From assembly GCA_030141605.1 (NCBI GenBank), contig JAQGDQ010000220.1:39786-103785 (forward strand): a stretch of DNA of 64,000 nucleotides, given 5' to 3'. Shown piece after piece: positions 22,601 to 32,968 of the stretch (the stretch's first letter is position 1; the number at the start of each line of letters is the position of its first letter). Both the position numbers and the translations under genes were made by a program. The notes under the pieces are model-generated. The model was given only the letters and a program-made list of their open reading frames with translations. It searched no databases and was not told the origin of the DNA. This DNA comes from Tubiluchus corallicola. Its lineage: Eukaryota > Priapulida > Priapulimorpha > Priapulimorphida > Tubiluchidae.

Positions 22601-25519
22601 TTACGCTTTATGGAGTTTTCTGTAAATACGTTTGTTGTATTATTCTAAGTTTAAGTGATACCATAAAATAAACCAACACAAGTGATTTCTCCTTTCCTTT
22701 AAAAAGAACAAAGAAAGAAAGGCAAATTAACTTGTAAAAAGTGACATTATAACTCATAGGAACGCCAAGCTATTTAGCTAAATGGTAAAACTAATACAAA
22801 AATTAAAGCTTATAAAACTTCTTAGTTAAATTTGGTGTATTGCGTAATGATTTTAACAGTGGCAAATATATTTTTCCGATTACAATTTTTAACAATTTTA
22901 GCAACATCATATTAGCTACACACATAGTTAACATTGTATCATTAATAGGTCCATTTATGTAAGTATGTATTTTAAAATAAAAGATTAATCATCACCATAG
23001 ATCAGGAAGAGTTAGTTTAGTAGCTTCTAATGTAATATATATCATGAAAGAATATTCTTTACAGTGGCGACTTAGAAAATGATTAGGAACTTACCTTCCC
23101 CAAATCATTTTCCGTAGCAAAGCCTAGACCATATATGGTGTTAGCGCGAGGATCGGCCCACTGACCAAACTTTTGTGACGTCTTCGTGAACACCATGTTC
23201 GGTGTGATTGTGCTGTTGATGACAGCCTAAACAATAAAAAACCGCGATCACTTGAACATATCGAAAATCACAACAGGCTTATTTCAAAATTGTTATGAAC
23301 CTATCAACACTGAAACCGTTCACGCAAATCATTTACTCAATGCCAATTCATCAAAACCTCTAGCTGTAAACCACTTCGTTTAGGTGACTCTCTACAGACC
23401 ATTTCTGGATATGTAGAAAGTAGATTTAACAAGTTACGTTGCTAACAGTTTTGGATGGGTAGACAAAGAAAACGATGAACAGTCGCTGAAGCTGATACTA
23501 CCATTAAATGTTCTGGCAAATATTTACCACGTATGATTCACTTTGGGTACAAGGTCATGGAAATCACGGGACTATAAAGGTTACAGTAAATTATTTTACA
23601 CAAAATGGTTTTCTCCTGAAAAAAACAAACCTTCTTTGCACAATAACACATTAGTGTCTAAACTCAAGTAAAACTGAAGCCACTTTGAGAGGAACGAAAA
23701 TATCGAACTAGAAGATGTGACAGGATTCTATCACCGGCTGGCTTAAAGCACACCCCTTCCACAATGCAAATTTTTCCTGGAATCACCAAATTCTGAAAAC
23801 TGAATGTTCTCCAACATAGTCACCCGCTGAATTACTCATAAAAGCAGGACTGCTCAACTTTATAGCTGAACATTGCATCAAGATTATAAATAGTGTCAAG
23901 TAGCATCAAGACAGCTTTTGCTCGGCAAAGAGCGTCCACAATCGATTCCAATAATCTCTTTTTCCAAAGAAAATCTCTAGTAAGCTTCTGAGGACAAAGT
24001 GGATGTGTAAATAGAGAGCTCAGGAGAGATTAGGCGGACATTCTCTGAACTTGAAATAAGAAGTATAAAAATTCCACGTTTTCAAATTCAGAGATTACCA
24101 AATGAAGTTACACAACAAAAATCTTATTATCCCTGCTTTCTATTACAGATATATTGTTCCTCTCAAAGTGTCTAAAATTCTAAGTATAACGAGAAATGGT
24201 TTTAGCACCAAAGGCGGAATTGTATTAAAAGCAAAATGCAAGGCTCTCGGGAAGTTGAGTTTATTTTAATATTTGAGAAAAATGTTAGAAAGGTTCGGTA
24301 GTGTGTCGTGTAATTAGTTAATGTCGCGATCAGACCACTTCCTGTTCTGAAAATTATTTCAATAATCGTTAGCTAATCAAATATAGCAGTGGAAGCTGAA
24401 TTCCAATGTTGTCGCCATCACTGTTATGAACAACTATCATCGTCATCGTCATCACCATCATCATCATCATCATCATCATCAAGTCCACCACCATCACCAT
24501 CAATAACATCATTATTGTCAGCACTGTCGTTATGACCGTTATCAATATCCTGTGTAGTCTGAATATCTTTAATTACCATGGCATCATTGTTTCATTGCGA
24601 TTACCAGACTGCCACCATCCTACTAACTCTGAAATTACCATCAAAACTTTGCAAGGGAAATAGATTTTTTTCATATCAAATTAGAAGTCATGTCCATTTT
24701 CCTTTTCAGTACATCAGTTCTTTCAGACGTACAGCAACATTTCAATTTTTTATAGAATATTTTTACATAAATGTAACTCAGTATTCTTCAAGCTTCAAGC
24801 TAATAATTACGAAACACTAAATGGTATAGTCTACTTTATGTAAATGGTTGTGGCGGGACTGCAACTTAGCGGACCGTTAGTTTTCAGAAATGACTGTCAG
24901 GGTTATTTAGCAAGATCCAGATGCTTATAGATCTCTCCTCTGTCTTAAACAATGACAGGAAGCAGTGCGGCAGATGAAATCACCTAGAGGTGTGTAGTCG
25001 TCCATCCATTTACTGAACATATCCAAGGTTGCTTAATTTCGGCTGCAATTAACACATCACACGCCACGACTACCTAGGTATTTCTTTTTCTGTAATTCAA
25101 AACCGTTTCCGGTCTGGCCTTTTCGAATCAAATGTTGAACTAACATGTTCCACATACTACGCAAGCATCAACACCCAGCATTGATTGTTGAGTTGTTGAA
25201 AATTACTTATACCAGGGAAGTTGAAAGGTTCAATCCCGGACCGAGTCATATGAACGACTTAAAAAATTACCCCGCAGATTCTTCGACCAAGCACGCAGGT
25301 TTATCAAAGTAACATTAGGTAAGAATAATCATGTATCCTTGGACTAGGTCCTAAACGAATTTATTATTATTATTATTATTGTAGTAGTAGTTGTTGTCAT
25401 TATTATTATTATTATTGTTGTTGTTGTTGTTGTTGTTGTCGTTGTCGTTGTCACTGTCACTGTCACTGTCACTGTCACTGTCACTGTCACTGTCACTGTC
25501 ACTGTCACTGTCACTGTCA

Positions 25520-25559
<40 letters not shown>

Positions 25560-28500
25560 CACTGTCACTGTCACTGTCACTGTCATCACTGTCACTGTCA
25601 CTGTCACTGTCACTGTCACTGTCACTGTCACTATCACTATCACTATCATTATAATTATCATTATTATAAGTCTATTAAAGACGTATAACTATCATTCAAA
25701 TTTCTACTGTAATAATACATTTCCATTAATCTAGTTATACCGCTTCATTGATCAAGCTGCATTAACAAGCAATTTGATCACGTGGTGCGCATCCTTCCAT
25801 TCTGCTTGCTTTGCGTTCTCTAATGGACTAGGAGGAATATATGAAAACCATTAAGTTCACAACCTAGAAGATTACAGGTTTAAAAGCATAAGGCAGCGAG
25901 AAAACTGTGAAGGGTTTCATTACACTCTTGTACTTGCATGGTCGTTCACATCCACTTGCAGCAACAGTGGTGGGAATAAAAAAGAGAACGGGTCAGCGTC
26001 AAAGTGATTCATTCATGATTGGCAGCACCAGTGATGCGATTTACCTAGATTACCCAAACAGAGATAGTACTGATTAGCGTTATACGTGAACCCACGAGCC
26101 TTAGATATGTACTAAGGATGAATTTCCACTTTAAAGGTACGTGTTTTGCAAGGTAAAATCCATGCCATATTTTTATCCAAGCCAAAAAACTTCTGCAAAG
26201 TTAAATTATATACGTGAGTTACTCTCGACACTTCTCGCAGTGACAGAAAAATATCACCTCGTCTTTAATGTTGGAGAGCAACTCGCAGCAAGTTTTGTTG
26301 TCTAGTCCGAACAATGCTTGCGAGTTACTTGATGAGTTTACTAGGCGAGTAAGCTCACTAGCCTGAACGCGCTAAATAGTCTCATGCTTTTAGGAATATT
26401 CTTGTAGGCACAGCCGCTAGGGGGTCAGGAAGAGCGCTCTTATTTCCCCCAGCGGCAACAGGGGAACTGGCGCATATCGTGTATTTTAGCACTTTTTGAA
26501 GCAATTTTGGCAATAAAAAATGGATTCTGTATATAAAAATAAAAATAAATAAATTGGTAATTGGTTTTTACGGTGTGTTTTAACGAAACAAACAACATTT
26601 ACTTGAAGCATTAGACTACTTTGAATACAAGTTTTTTCAGAGATCCTTGGAGCATCTGAAGACTTATATACGAGTACAGTGATATTATTCTAAGGCAACA
26701 ATACTGCAGTTTGTGGTTGTCATGCAATAGGAAGTTTTCTTACACACAATTTAACAAAATGACACAGGCTGTGTAGCAGAGTACACTGCACAATTATTTT
26801 TACAATTAGGCTGAAAATACCTGTTTATGTGCCTATAAAGGTTTCCACAATTTAGGACCAAGCCTGGCTTTCCGGAATTAACTGACGATTAAAATATCGA
26901 ATTATTCACCTTAAAACCAAGTTATTTCTTCTTTGCTACAATTAAGGCCTAATTTAGTCTTCAGGCTGGGATTTCCAAGGCTTCGTTTTGATTCCTAGGC
27001 ACGTGCCTACTTCGCCCCTCCGTTTAGTCATCACAGCACGTAGGCTTTACCTAGCGCTTTATAATGTCAAACTAGTTTTAAAGAAAAAGATCTGCGTCAT
27101 TACCATCACTGTGAGCGTGCAGATCTTATCTTACACTTTATGATCAGGAATGTCAAATCTGTCACATGTTTTTTGCTCAACTTCATCACACACGTCAGTA
27201 ATTTCCACGTTAGCATCGCTCGTTAAGGTAAATCAACCAGCAAATTTAAGAAAATTGGAAATACGGCAAAATTGCGTCTATACGCAAGAAGCTCTTTTTT
27301 GCAAGGCGCGCTACGAAACTTAATTTACGGCCACTACTAACAAACTAGATCAAATTTGCAAATATGCACCATAATTTCTACTCAGGATGGCAAGCGCCAC
27401 GCTATGAAGTTATGAATAATCCCAGCGTCAGATAAGAGAAATCTACAACGTCATTCCTAGATGAGGACATGCACAATAGCCTATGACACACGAAAGCGTC
27501 CAGTCTCTGGAAGCGAGAAAGAACGTAACATGTATTGTCAAAGGATGAAGAACCAAAAAAAACTTGGGCAGCGGTCGCTGAAAACTTTTCCTATTTTTGT
27601 GCGTCTGGCGTCCAGTGCCTGTTCCTCACTCAGCCAATGATGACAGGGTTTGCAAATTATTATACAAATCAATAATATAAAAAGAAAGAACTGCAAAAAT
27701 AAATTTGATGTAATCCATCTTGTGCTTCTGCGAAGAACTTAGCGATTGGACGACATACAGTTAAGTTACTTCATACTGAATGCTAGACGCCGGAAGCCAG
27801 ACAGCGAACACTTTGTGTATCATACGCGTAATATTCAATATTCATAACAAGTCTGTAAAATTCATGCAATAAATAGAGGGAAGGGATATGACAGTCGACG
27901 CTCTTCAAAGGGACTTTTAGTATTTTGTGTCACAAATCTTTAAACCCTTTCAAAAACCCTAAGTAGCTTTAGCGAACAGAATACGCCCCCGCAACAGCTA
28001 GAAGACACTAGGCAATTTGAACATGAGATAGACATAGATATTTGCCTTTCAGCGAGTGTAGTATGAGAGATAAAGCGAAGGGGGAAACGTAAACTCAATC
28101 ATTGATTTCTCTCATTACAAGCCGGAGGATCTCGACCAGGCTGGAGGGCTTCCCGAGATTAACTTTGAAGAGATTTTACAGAATAGAAAGTCTCTGTCAA
28201 TATGAGAGAAAAGAACGCGGGCAATGCTGTAGCAGCGGAGTGTAGAGCTGGTGTACTAGTGGCTTCATTATATTACTGAAACGAAATTTAATAATTACAG
28301 CGAATCTTGGGTTGTGATTTCATTATCATAACTTCCGGGGGTCGATTAATGAGTCACGGTTGCGATAATGTTGACTGATTAAGTGAAGAAGAGGAAAGAT
28401 TTAGTTTATACCTACAGTTAACGTTAGGAAAAAATCAAAAGATGACATAACAATTAATAAAAGCAAATACTATTTTTTCCAATTTGCATATACGTAAACA

Positions 28501-29939
28501 GGAAGGCAATGAATAGGGCACAGAAACTTGTAGTTTGTTCAGAAGTTCACAAAAAATTCTTTATTTTTAAAACCTAAAGGGCATCTTGACTTCTTTTACC
28601 GTTTACAATACTGTGTTCACCTAAAGAGGATCACGCATATGTCATGCGCCTTAACCCAGTGGAAATAGATCAAATCAAAGTATCGTGCAGTAGAGCACAA
28701 ACTTGATGGAGGACCAGGCGAGAAGCATCAGTTCTGTGCATACTTGAGTCATGTTTGAGTCGTGTTCACCTAAAGAGGATTATGCATATGCCATGCGTCT
28801 TAACCCAATGGGAATAGATCAAATCAAAGTATCGTGCAGTAGAGCACAAACTTGATGGAGGGCCAGGCGAGATGCATCAGTTCTATACACACTTGAGTCA
28901 TAGTTATTATTGTCCAACCAAAAGAGTGCGTGCATACTTTTCTCTTTCAAGCTTTAGTGATGTGTGATTAGCTTGAAATAGCCATCACCTAAAATAGGGG
29001 CAAAAGTTTCCCAATCCAACCCAAGTGTCATATATACACTATGAGAAAATAAAATGTAAAAACGAGTAAGAATTTTGTCCGTAAAAGCCAAGAAAATTCA
29101 AAACTGAAACTGTGAAGTGCACTGCGGTTGTTTCCAATGCAGAACCCTCATCGCTTGATTCACTTCTCAAGATTAAAGACGAGACTGAGAAAGAGGGGCT
29201 GACAACCTTCATGGAATGAACCTATCACGTCAAGTTTCGAGACAGATTAAACTGGAAGAAAGGGGAATTTTAAACTACAACCCAAAGAACTTTCCATGCA
29301 ACGTTACGTTACTTGGCATTACGTTTACCTGTTTATAACACTTATGTAACGCGAAAGGAATATTCTTGATAGTTAGTAAAGAGTGTGCTACGAATGCATT
29401 GACTATTTTTTCAAACTTTTTTCAAACTTGTTTCAAATGATTTATCGTTAAAATGGCTGCGCCTGAGAGTCCATCGTGGGAGTTTAAATTTACAAGTTTT
29501 AAGACAGCATGTAAGTGGTATAAAATTTCAAAACGAATTTTTAAGCTTTATTTATGAAGAGCGTTTTCCTGTGCTATAAATGGCGTTGCAGGTTTAATTG
29601 AACTATTGGTTAAAAAATTTTGTAGCTATGAACAAAACACGCAGCGCACAAGGGGGATCAGCTTTAATTCCCTTAGATGCACCGTTCCAAAAAACGGAAA
29701 GATAACCGTTGAACACAAATAAAAGTTGCGATAGTCACTGGAAGGATTGTTTGATCTGCGAAGAAGTGTTCATGGCTCTTACCTTATTTGCATCGACGCT
29801 GATGATTCGGTAGCTACTTCTAGTGGTGTCAAAGAAGAAAGAAACTGGAACCGCTTGATTGCTGGCTGGTATCCAGTTCTTCTTCGTGTTTGGATCAATG
29901 TGAAAGACGTGTGCCTGGGTTGAGAAGATTGGTTGCTCC
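11777..29939 (-). CDS. HOMER: Homer scaffold protein, eight of nine coding exons
   Basis: Homer is a cytosolic EVH1 adaptor that binds PPxxF-type motifs (metabotropic glutamate receptors, IP3 and ryanodine receptors, Shank in other animals) and tetramerises by its coiled coil. Exons on the minus strand: 29939-29783, 23226-23095, 18905-18759, 17113-17013, 16046-15890, 14284-14174, 12984-12904, 11953-11777. With Met-Gly supplied by the missing first exon the protein is about 355 aa, like long vertebrate Homers. The EVH1 domain covers about residues 1-110; Phe14, Trp24, Phe74, Gly89 and Phe90 of the ligand pocket are present ([27 protein letters not shown]). Residues 120-165 form a Ser/Pro linker with TPDSPKSP. 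From about 165 to the end is coiled coil ([31 protein letters not shown]), closing with a zipper and TGA. Exon phases agree throughout. Exon 1 needs only about 5 coding bases and was not located. Confidence 0.97.
12765..12850 (+). repeat. 5S-rRNA-like SINE fragment (a)
   Basis: AGATCGAAATTAAGCAATACT followed about 20 bp later by TTGGATGAGTGAC follows the order and spacing of the 5S rRNA internal promoter (box A around GCTAAGCAGGGT, box C around TTGGATGGGAGAC). It is degenerate and lies in Homer intron 8. Confidence 0.5.
12904..12984 (-). CDS. HOMER: Homer exon 8
   Basis: Residues 271-297, 27 codons: [20 protein letters not shown] then TLEKKIQ, coiled coil. Acceptor ACTTTTAG, donor GTTAGT. 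Phase 0 both sides. Confidence 0.92.
13599..13686. repeat. (GT)n microsatellite
   Basis: A GT/GC-interrupted dinucleotide run in Homer intron 7. The VCVC and THTH frames across it are artefacts. Confidence 0.95.
14174..14284 (-). CDS. HOMER: Homer exon 7
   Basis: Residues 234-270, 37 codons: [20 protein letters not shown] leads into [17 protein letters not shown], a coiled coil. Acceptor TATTGCAG, donor GTACTG. Confidence 0.92.
15301..15384. repeat. 42-bp tandem duplication
   Basis: Two adjacent 42-bp copies beginning GGATCTCTC differ at one position (CTG versus CCG). It lies in Homer intron 6 and looks recent because of near identity. Confidence 0.9.
15890..16046 (-). CDS. HOMER: Homer exon 6
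   Basis: One base completes Ser181, then residues 182-233. It includes [20 protein letters not shown] and [19 protein letters not shown], the most conserved coiled-coil segment of the family. Acceptor ATATTTCAG. The donor, K|GTGCGT, is weaker than the others. Confidence 0.95.
16131..16740 (+). mobile_element. Repeat family 3, copy 1 (Homer intron 5 and flank)
   Basis: About 600 bp related to 48240-48850 in inverse orientation. Shared landmarks include an ACCGGACCCA block near one end, a TGCACAC/GTAAATTTGAAATTT zone and a TGATGTCATCA block. Short frames on both copies translate to similar peptides only because the DNA is repeated. One end resembles TTAAAGGAAAA. Confidence 0.65.
17013..17113 (-). 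CDS. HOMER: Homer exon 5
   Basis: Residues 148-180 plus two bases of Ser181: [19 protein letters not shown] then [14 protein letters not shown]. This is the transition from the Pro/Ser linker to the coiled coil. Acceptor TTTCTCCAG, donor AG|GTATGT. Confidence 0.94.
18759..18905 (-). CDS. HOMER: Homer exon 4
   Basis: Residues 99-147: [20 protein letters not shown] is the C-terminal helix of EVH1 and is followed by a Ser/Asn/Gln-rich linker ending GLIQ. Acceptor ATCTTCCAG, donor GTATGA. Confidence 0.95.
19345..19834 (+). mobile_element. TTAA family 1 copy 2
   Basis: Nearly full length: it begins CTAAAAGGGAAGAAA and ends TTTCTTGTCCTTTAA. It contains CATCCCAGTGTGCACCACTG, TTGCTTAGTTAGTGAAGTG and GATGGAGTTTAAATTT. 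Homer intron 3; non-coding. Confidence 0.8.
20297..20478. repeat. 36-bp tandem repeat, about 5 copies
   Basis: The unit contains ACTACACAGACTAATTCTA and ATGGATCAAAATT. The length is a multiple of 3, so it stays open as a 12-residue peptide repeat on the minus strand, but there is no start context or exon signal. Homer intron 3. Confidence 0.9.
21268..21580. repeat. 39-bp tandem repeat, about 8 copies
   Basis: The unit contains CTGTTTAATGTAACCTCCAT and TGTCCTGTTGTTTA. As 39 is a multiple of 3 the array is open in several frames; no coding evidence. Directly followed by a truncated family 1 element. Confidence 0.9.
21595..21945 (+). mobile_element. TTAA family 1 copy 3 (truncated)
   Basis: Has CTTCCCAGTGTGCCCCACTG, TTGCTTAGTTAGTGAAGTG and GGAGTTTAAATTTAGA, but lacks the left end and the last TIR. 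Homer intron 3. Confidence 0.7.
22241..22702 (+). mobile_element. TTAA family 2 copy 1
   Basis: TTAA bounds both ends (22241-22244, 22699-22702). Ends are AAGGAAAAGCCAAGC and, inverted, AAGGAAAGGAGAAATC, sharing AAGGAAA. The body matches 47639-48121 over its length, with the motifs TAAGCTGCAGA and CTAAGTTTAAGTGATA. No ORF. Homer intron 3. Confidence 0.75.
23095..23226 (-). CDS. HOMER: Homer exon 3 (EVH1 core)
   Basis: Residues 55-98: [20 protein letters not shown], then [20 protein letters not shown], then DLGK. It holds Phe74, Gly89 and Phe90 of the ligand groove. Acceptor TTGTTTAG, donor AAG|GTAAG. Phase 0. Confidence 0.98.
24238..24310 (+). repeat. TTAA family 2 fragment
   Basis: About 70 bp matching the left part of family 2 (AAAAATGTTAGAAAGGTT compared with AAAAGTGTTAGAAAGATT at 47690). 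No ends remain. Confidence 0.45.
24436..24511. repeat. (ATC)n microsatellite
   Basis: Trinucleotide run of ATC/CATCAC with interruptions in Homer intron 2. Confidence 0.95.
24850..25050 (-). repeat. 5S-rRNA-like SINE (d), minus strand
   Basis: Minus strand reads CGAAATTAAGCAACCTTGGA and then AAATGGATGGACGAC, the box A / box C order of 5S rRNA. Its downstream tail ends CCCGCCACAACC near 24855, shared with the copy at 42120. Homer intron 2. Confidence 0.5.
25362..25660. repeat. Compound microsatellite ending in (CACTGT)n
   Basis: An array that changes stepwise: ATT, then GTT, GTC-GTT, about 30 units of CACTGT with a block of CCCTGT variants near 25520-25557, then CACTAT and back to ATT. It opens LS and VT dipeptide frames that are not genes. 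Homer intron 2. Confidence 0.95.
26413..26456. other. GC-rich hairpin with nested palindrome
   Basis: GCCGCTAGGGG and CCCCCAGCGGC can pair as an 11-bp stem with one mismatch/bulge; the loop contains the perfect 12-bp palindrome AAGAGCGCTCTT at 26430-26441. It stands out from the AT-rich intron. No known family is recognised. Confidence 0.5.
28613..28905. repeat. 149-bp tandem duplication
   Basis: Two copies, starting 28613 and 28762 with GTGTTCACCTAAAGAGGAT, are near identical over about 145 bp, including GTATCGTGCAGTAGAGCAC. Homer intron 2. No promoter boxes or coding frame are recognised. Confidence 0.9.
29247..29579 (+). mobile_element. TTAA family 1 copy 4 (internally deleted)
   Basis: Begins TTAAACTGGAAGAAAGGGG and ends TTTTCCTGTGCTATAA. 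The middle (the CAGTGTGCACCACTG zone) is missing; the AAAATGGCTGCGCCTGAGAG and GGGAGTTTAAATTT zones remain. It lies about 200 bp from Homer exon 2. Confidence 0.75.
29783..29939 (-). CDS. HOMER: Homer exon 2 (EVH1 start)
   Basis: One base completes Gly2, then residues 3-54. [20 protein letters not shown] then [20 protein letters not shown] matches the EVH1 N terminus; Phe14 and Trp24 are present. Acceptor CTCTTTTCAG, donor AAG|GTAAG. The phase implies that the missing first exon ends ATGGG. Confidence 0.98.
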
Positions 29940-30082
29940 CTGAAAAGAGAAACGCAATGAATCATTTCACAGTAAATCATTAAAATTAAACCGCTGAATC
30001 CAGTTAGTGATCAAACGTTTGCCAGCAGCATAGAGACGCAGTTCACTCAACCGAAAAAATATGCAAACACGAAATCCAGGAA

Positions 30083-30945
30083 TGTAGGTAAAAATGGCAT
30101 AGGAAAAAATTGCACAAATGGAAAAGTTGGTAAAAATGGCACAGGAAAAAATGGCACAAATGGAAAAGTAGGTAAAAATGGCACAAAAATGGCAAACGTA
30201 GTAAAATATGAGTTTAGGATTACTGTGGATGATAATTATTCTAGTTATTCTTACTACTGAGAAGGAAGTTACGCTTCAACACAGTTTGTTTGTTTGGTTG
30301 GTTGTTTTTTGAGGAATAGTGAGGGGAAGAGGTAAAGACAGAGAGAGGAATTGAGAGAGAGGATGAGAGAAGGAATGAGGTAAACAGGGAGAAACAAGCA
30401 GAAAAATTGAAATTGAAGGCTTTATCCTACTAAAATACCTTTTTGCAGCAATTAAAAACCTTACCGTGATTTTTCTGTTAAAAATTTTTTCTGGGGCATG
30501 ATTTTCAGTGAAACGATTTTTGTACGAAAAATATTTTCTGGGAAAAAGTTTTCCGGGGAACTTTCTTGGAAACACTTTTTCTAGGAAAGGGCCAAAACCG
30601 TCTAAAGCTACTTAATCTCTTGAATAGCGGTTTCTTTTTGAAGATATCCCTGCTTTGCAAGAACACTTCATCTGAAAGTGAGCCTATTAAGTCGTCTATC
30701 GTCTACTGTGTTTGTAGATTACAAGTTACATGTAAGTTAATTATTTTAATTATTTTCTTATTATTGAAATTATCTGTATCAAAGCAATACATGTGCCATT
30801 TCTCCTGTACCATTTGTACCTGTGCCATTTTTACCTACTTTTCCATTTGTGCCATTTTTTTCTGAGCCATTTTTCCTGTGCCGTTTTTTTCTGTGCCATT
30901 TTTTCTTGTGCTATTTTACCTGTGCCATTTTTACCGCGCACCGAA
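30083..30945. mobile_element. Foldback element with repeat-built arms
   Basis: Left arm 30083-30197 is about 2.5 copies of a 42-bp unit made of AAAAATGGCACAGG and AAATGGAAAAGTAGG words. Right arm 30790-30945 is built of the inverse words (CCTGTGCCATTTTT, CCTACTTTTCCATTTGTGCC). Between lie about 590 bp with no convincing gene, including repeated TTTTCTGGGAAAA/GTTTTCC words. The architecture resembles foldback transposons; no target duplication was identified. Confidence 0.6.
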
Positions 30946-31380
30946 ATGCAGATTCCAGAATTTTTCTGAAAAATGGGTTATTAATGGACTAAAATGAACG
31001 CAAAATCTTCTTGAAGATGCATCCTCTATTTATAGCAAGACGATGCATGCAGCACAAATTATACCACGTTTCTAGAAATGTCGACGAGAAAAAAATCTGT
31101 AGCCGCTTAAAACTTCGAAATGCTAAAAAACTACCCAAATGTATTAAAACACAAAAAATGCTCAACTAAGGCAATAAATTCCATAAAATCAATAAAAGCA
31201 ATCTTTCCCATGCAATAAACGTTCAATTTCAAACGTTTGTACAAATCAAATAATTTTTCCTCGTTTTTCATCAATTAACAATGGAAACAGTGATGCTCGA
31301 AAAGCAAAACAATTTACACACAATATATATGTTGATTTTCAGAAGCACTACTTCCCTTTAGCGAAAACACGACAATTTTT

Positions 31381-31947
31381 TTAAAGAACCTGCCTTTTTC
31401 GTCCACGCAGTATACTCTTCAGCAGTAATTTGTGCAGTTCCACAGATTGATAATCCTTTGGGCCTCGACCCCTGTACAAGGCATTAGTATAAGGCCCAGC
31501 GGACCCACAAAAGTGCCCGGTTAATCGTTCGGGCATGCTAACGGACCGAGAAGGCACGGGCTGACGGAAGTGGCCGCCACAAGTCCGGAGGGGAAGACAG
31601 CCGCTTTCAGAAGTCAGTGGCGAACTGGACAAAGTCCTCTGAGAAAATGTTTTGGCATCATCACTACATACTCCACCACTGGAAGATGCAAAAACATTAT
31701 TTCTGGGAGTCACAGTATTGTCTTGTCTTTCTGCAGATTCTCCAGAATCCGTTATGCAGTCACCAAGAAGATTTTCAACATTTTGGGTAACTACACCATT
31801 GCACCGGCCTCGTCTGTCTGTCACTGCCAGATTGTTATTGCCAGACTCTGTTATGAGTCCCGTGACTCTATGTGATGCGGTTGCTCTGATGCCATCCTCA
31901 GGTGTATTGTTTCCAACAGCTGCATCTGGGGTTTCTTTTAGCGACAT
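31381..31947 (-). CDS. Hypothetical 188-codon ORF, unknown
   Basis: The longest uninterrupted frame in the window, from ATG at 31947 (context CACAACATGT, A at -3) to TAA at 31383-31381. Its base composition is visibly GC-richer than the flanks. The protein is Ser/Thr/Asn-rich and low in hydrophobics. The last 45 residues differ: CGSAGPYTNALYRGRG followed by a basic amphipathic stretch LHKLLLKSILRGRKR. No signal peptide, membrane segment or known domain is seen. It lies upstream of Homer on the same strand. It may be a single-exon gene or a terminal exon. I do not recognise it. Confidence 0.45.
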   Translation of the reverse strand: MSLKETPDAAVGNNTPEDGIRATASHRVTGLITESGNNNLAVTDRRGRCNGVVTQNVENLLGDCITDSGESAERQDNTVTPRNNVFASSSGGVCSDDAKTFSQRTLSSSPLTSESGCLPLRTCGGHFRQPVPSRSVSMPERLTGHFCGSAGPYTNALYRGRGPKDYQSVELHKLLLKSILRGRKRQVL

Positions 31948-32744
31948 GTTGTGATGACACTTGCTCTTGTATGGTAATTTCTTGCAGAAAATGTGTACAT
32001 TGTGAGTTGGGTAACCTGCATTACACCCTTTCGAAATTCTTTCTTTTCATTTTTTTGCGAAAAAACGATCGTTTCTTTTAATTCTTAATGTACTGAACCT
32101 CTAACTCGACACCAAAAGACACTCACACCACTCAGTGTATACAGAGCAAAGAGGAACTCAAAACCTTCAACGACGCTTTTTCTACAAAACACGAACAGGT
32201 CATTACTGTTCAAATGCGATCGACCAATTTCAGCAGCAAGAACTAAGAGCAGTTGTGGTGAAAATCGATTTTTGATGTGTTGTCATCAAAAATATCTTGG
32301 AATACGCTTCGACCAAGTTGCTGACCAGGTTTTTTTCGCTATTTCTGATTTTTATAAAAGCCTACTCCTCGTATTTGCTTTCCATTTATGTTACACGGAA
32401 AAATGATTACTTGTTGTGTTTTGTGGCGACGAGGCCCTAAAATGTGGACAAACTGACCTGAGTATTTTTAAGCGATTCTCTATATTAATTTTTTCTTTAT
32501 CAGTCTTCATCAGTCAACTCCAGTTGAATTAACTGTCCAATTTTTCCTATTTTCGGAACAACATGCAGCTTCAAACTGTCCGTGCATGTGTGAAAGTGTG
32601 AGACTCAATTGAAAGAGAATGTTGTTGGCAACTGGCCAGATATTAAAATCATTACAACAATTGTCCCTATTCTGGAAAAGTGTTTTGGATAAATTCCGGG
32701 CTATCTCGGGAGTGAACAATGATTCCCTAGGTAACTATTTGGTC

Positions 32745-32745
<1 letters not shown>
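31948..32745. other. AT-rich intergenic DNA 5' of the unknown ORF
   Basis: No gene or repeat end is seen. The minus-strand promoter of the ORF at 31381-31947 and the unlocated Homer exon 1 could both lie here or further right; nothing diagnostic is visible. Confidence 0.35.

Positions 32746-32804
<59 letters not shown>
32746..32804. repeat. (GT)n microsatellite
   Basis: Nearly pure GT run of about 29 units. Confidence 0.97.
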
Positions 32805-32806
<2 letters not shown>

Positions 32807-32968
32807 ATTGACTGATTACGAGATAGTCGAACATGATACTTTAGTTCAGTCCATAGATCACTACAAAAAAGGACTTTTGATCATATAACATGATCATTAC
32901 TGTCAAAAAATAACTGAAGAATTATTTTCAAATTCTCACTACACACTTATTATCGCCTAACATGATCA

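Noticed and set aside
25344-25661. Long VTVTVT / LSLSLS frames
   Set aside because: Produced by the CACTGT microsatellite, open on both strands.
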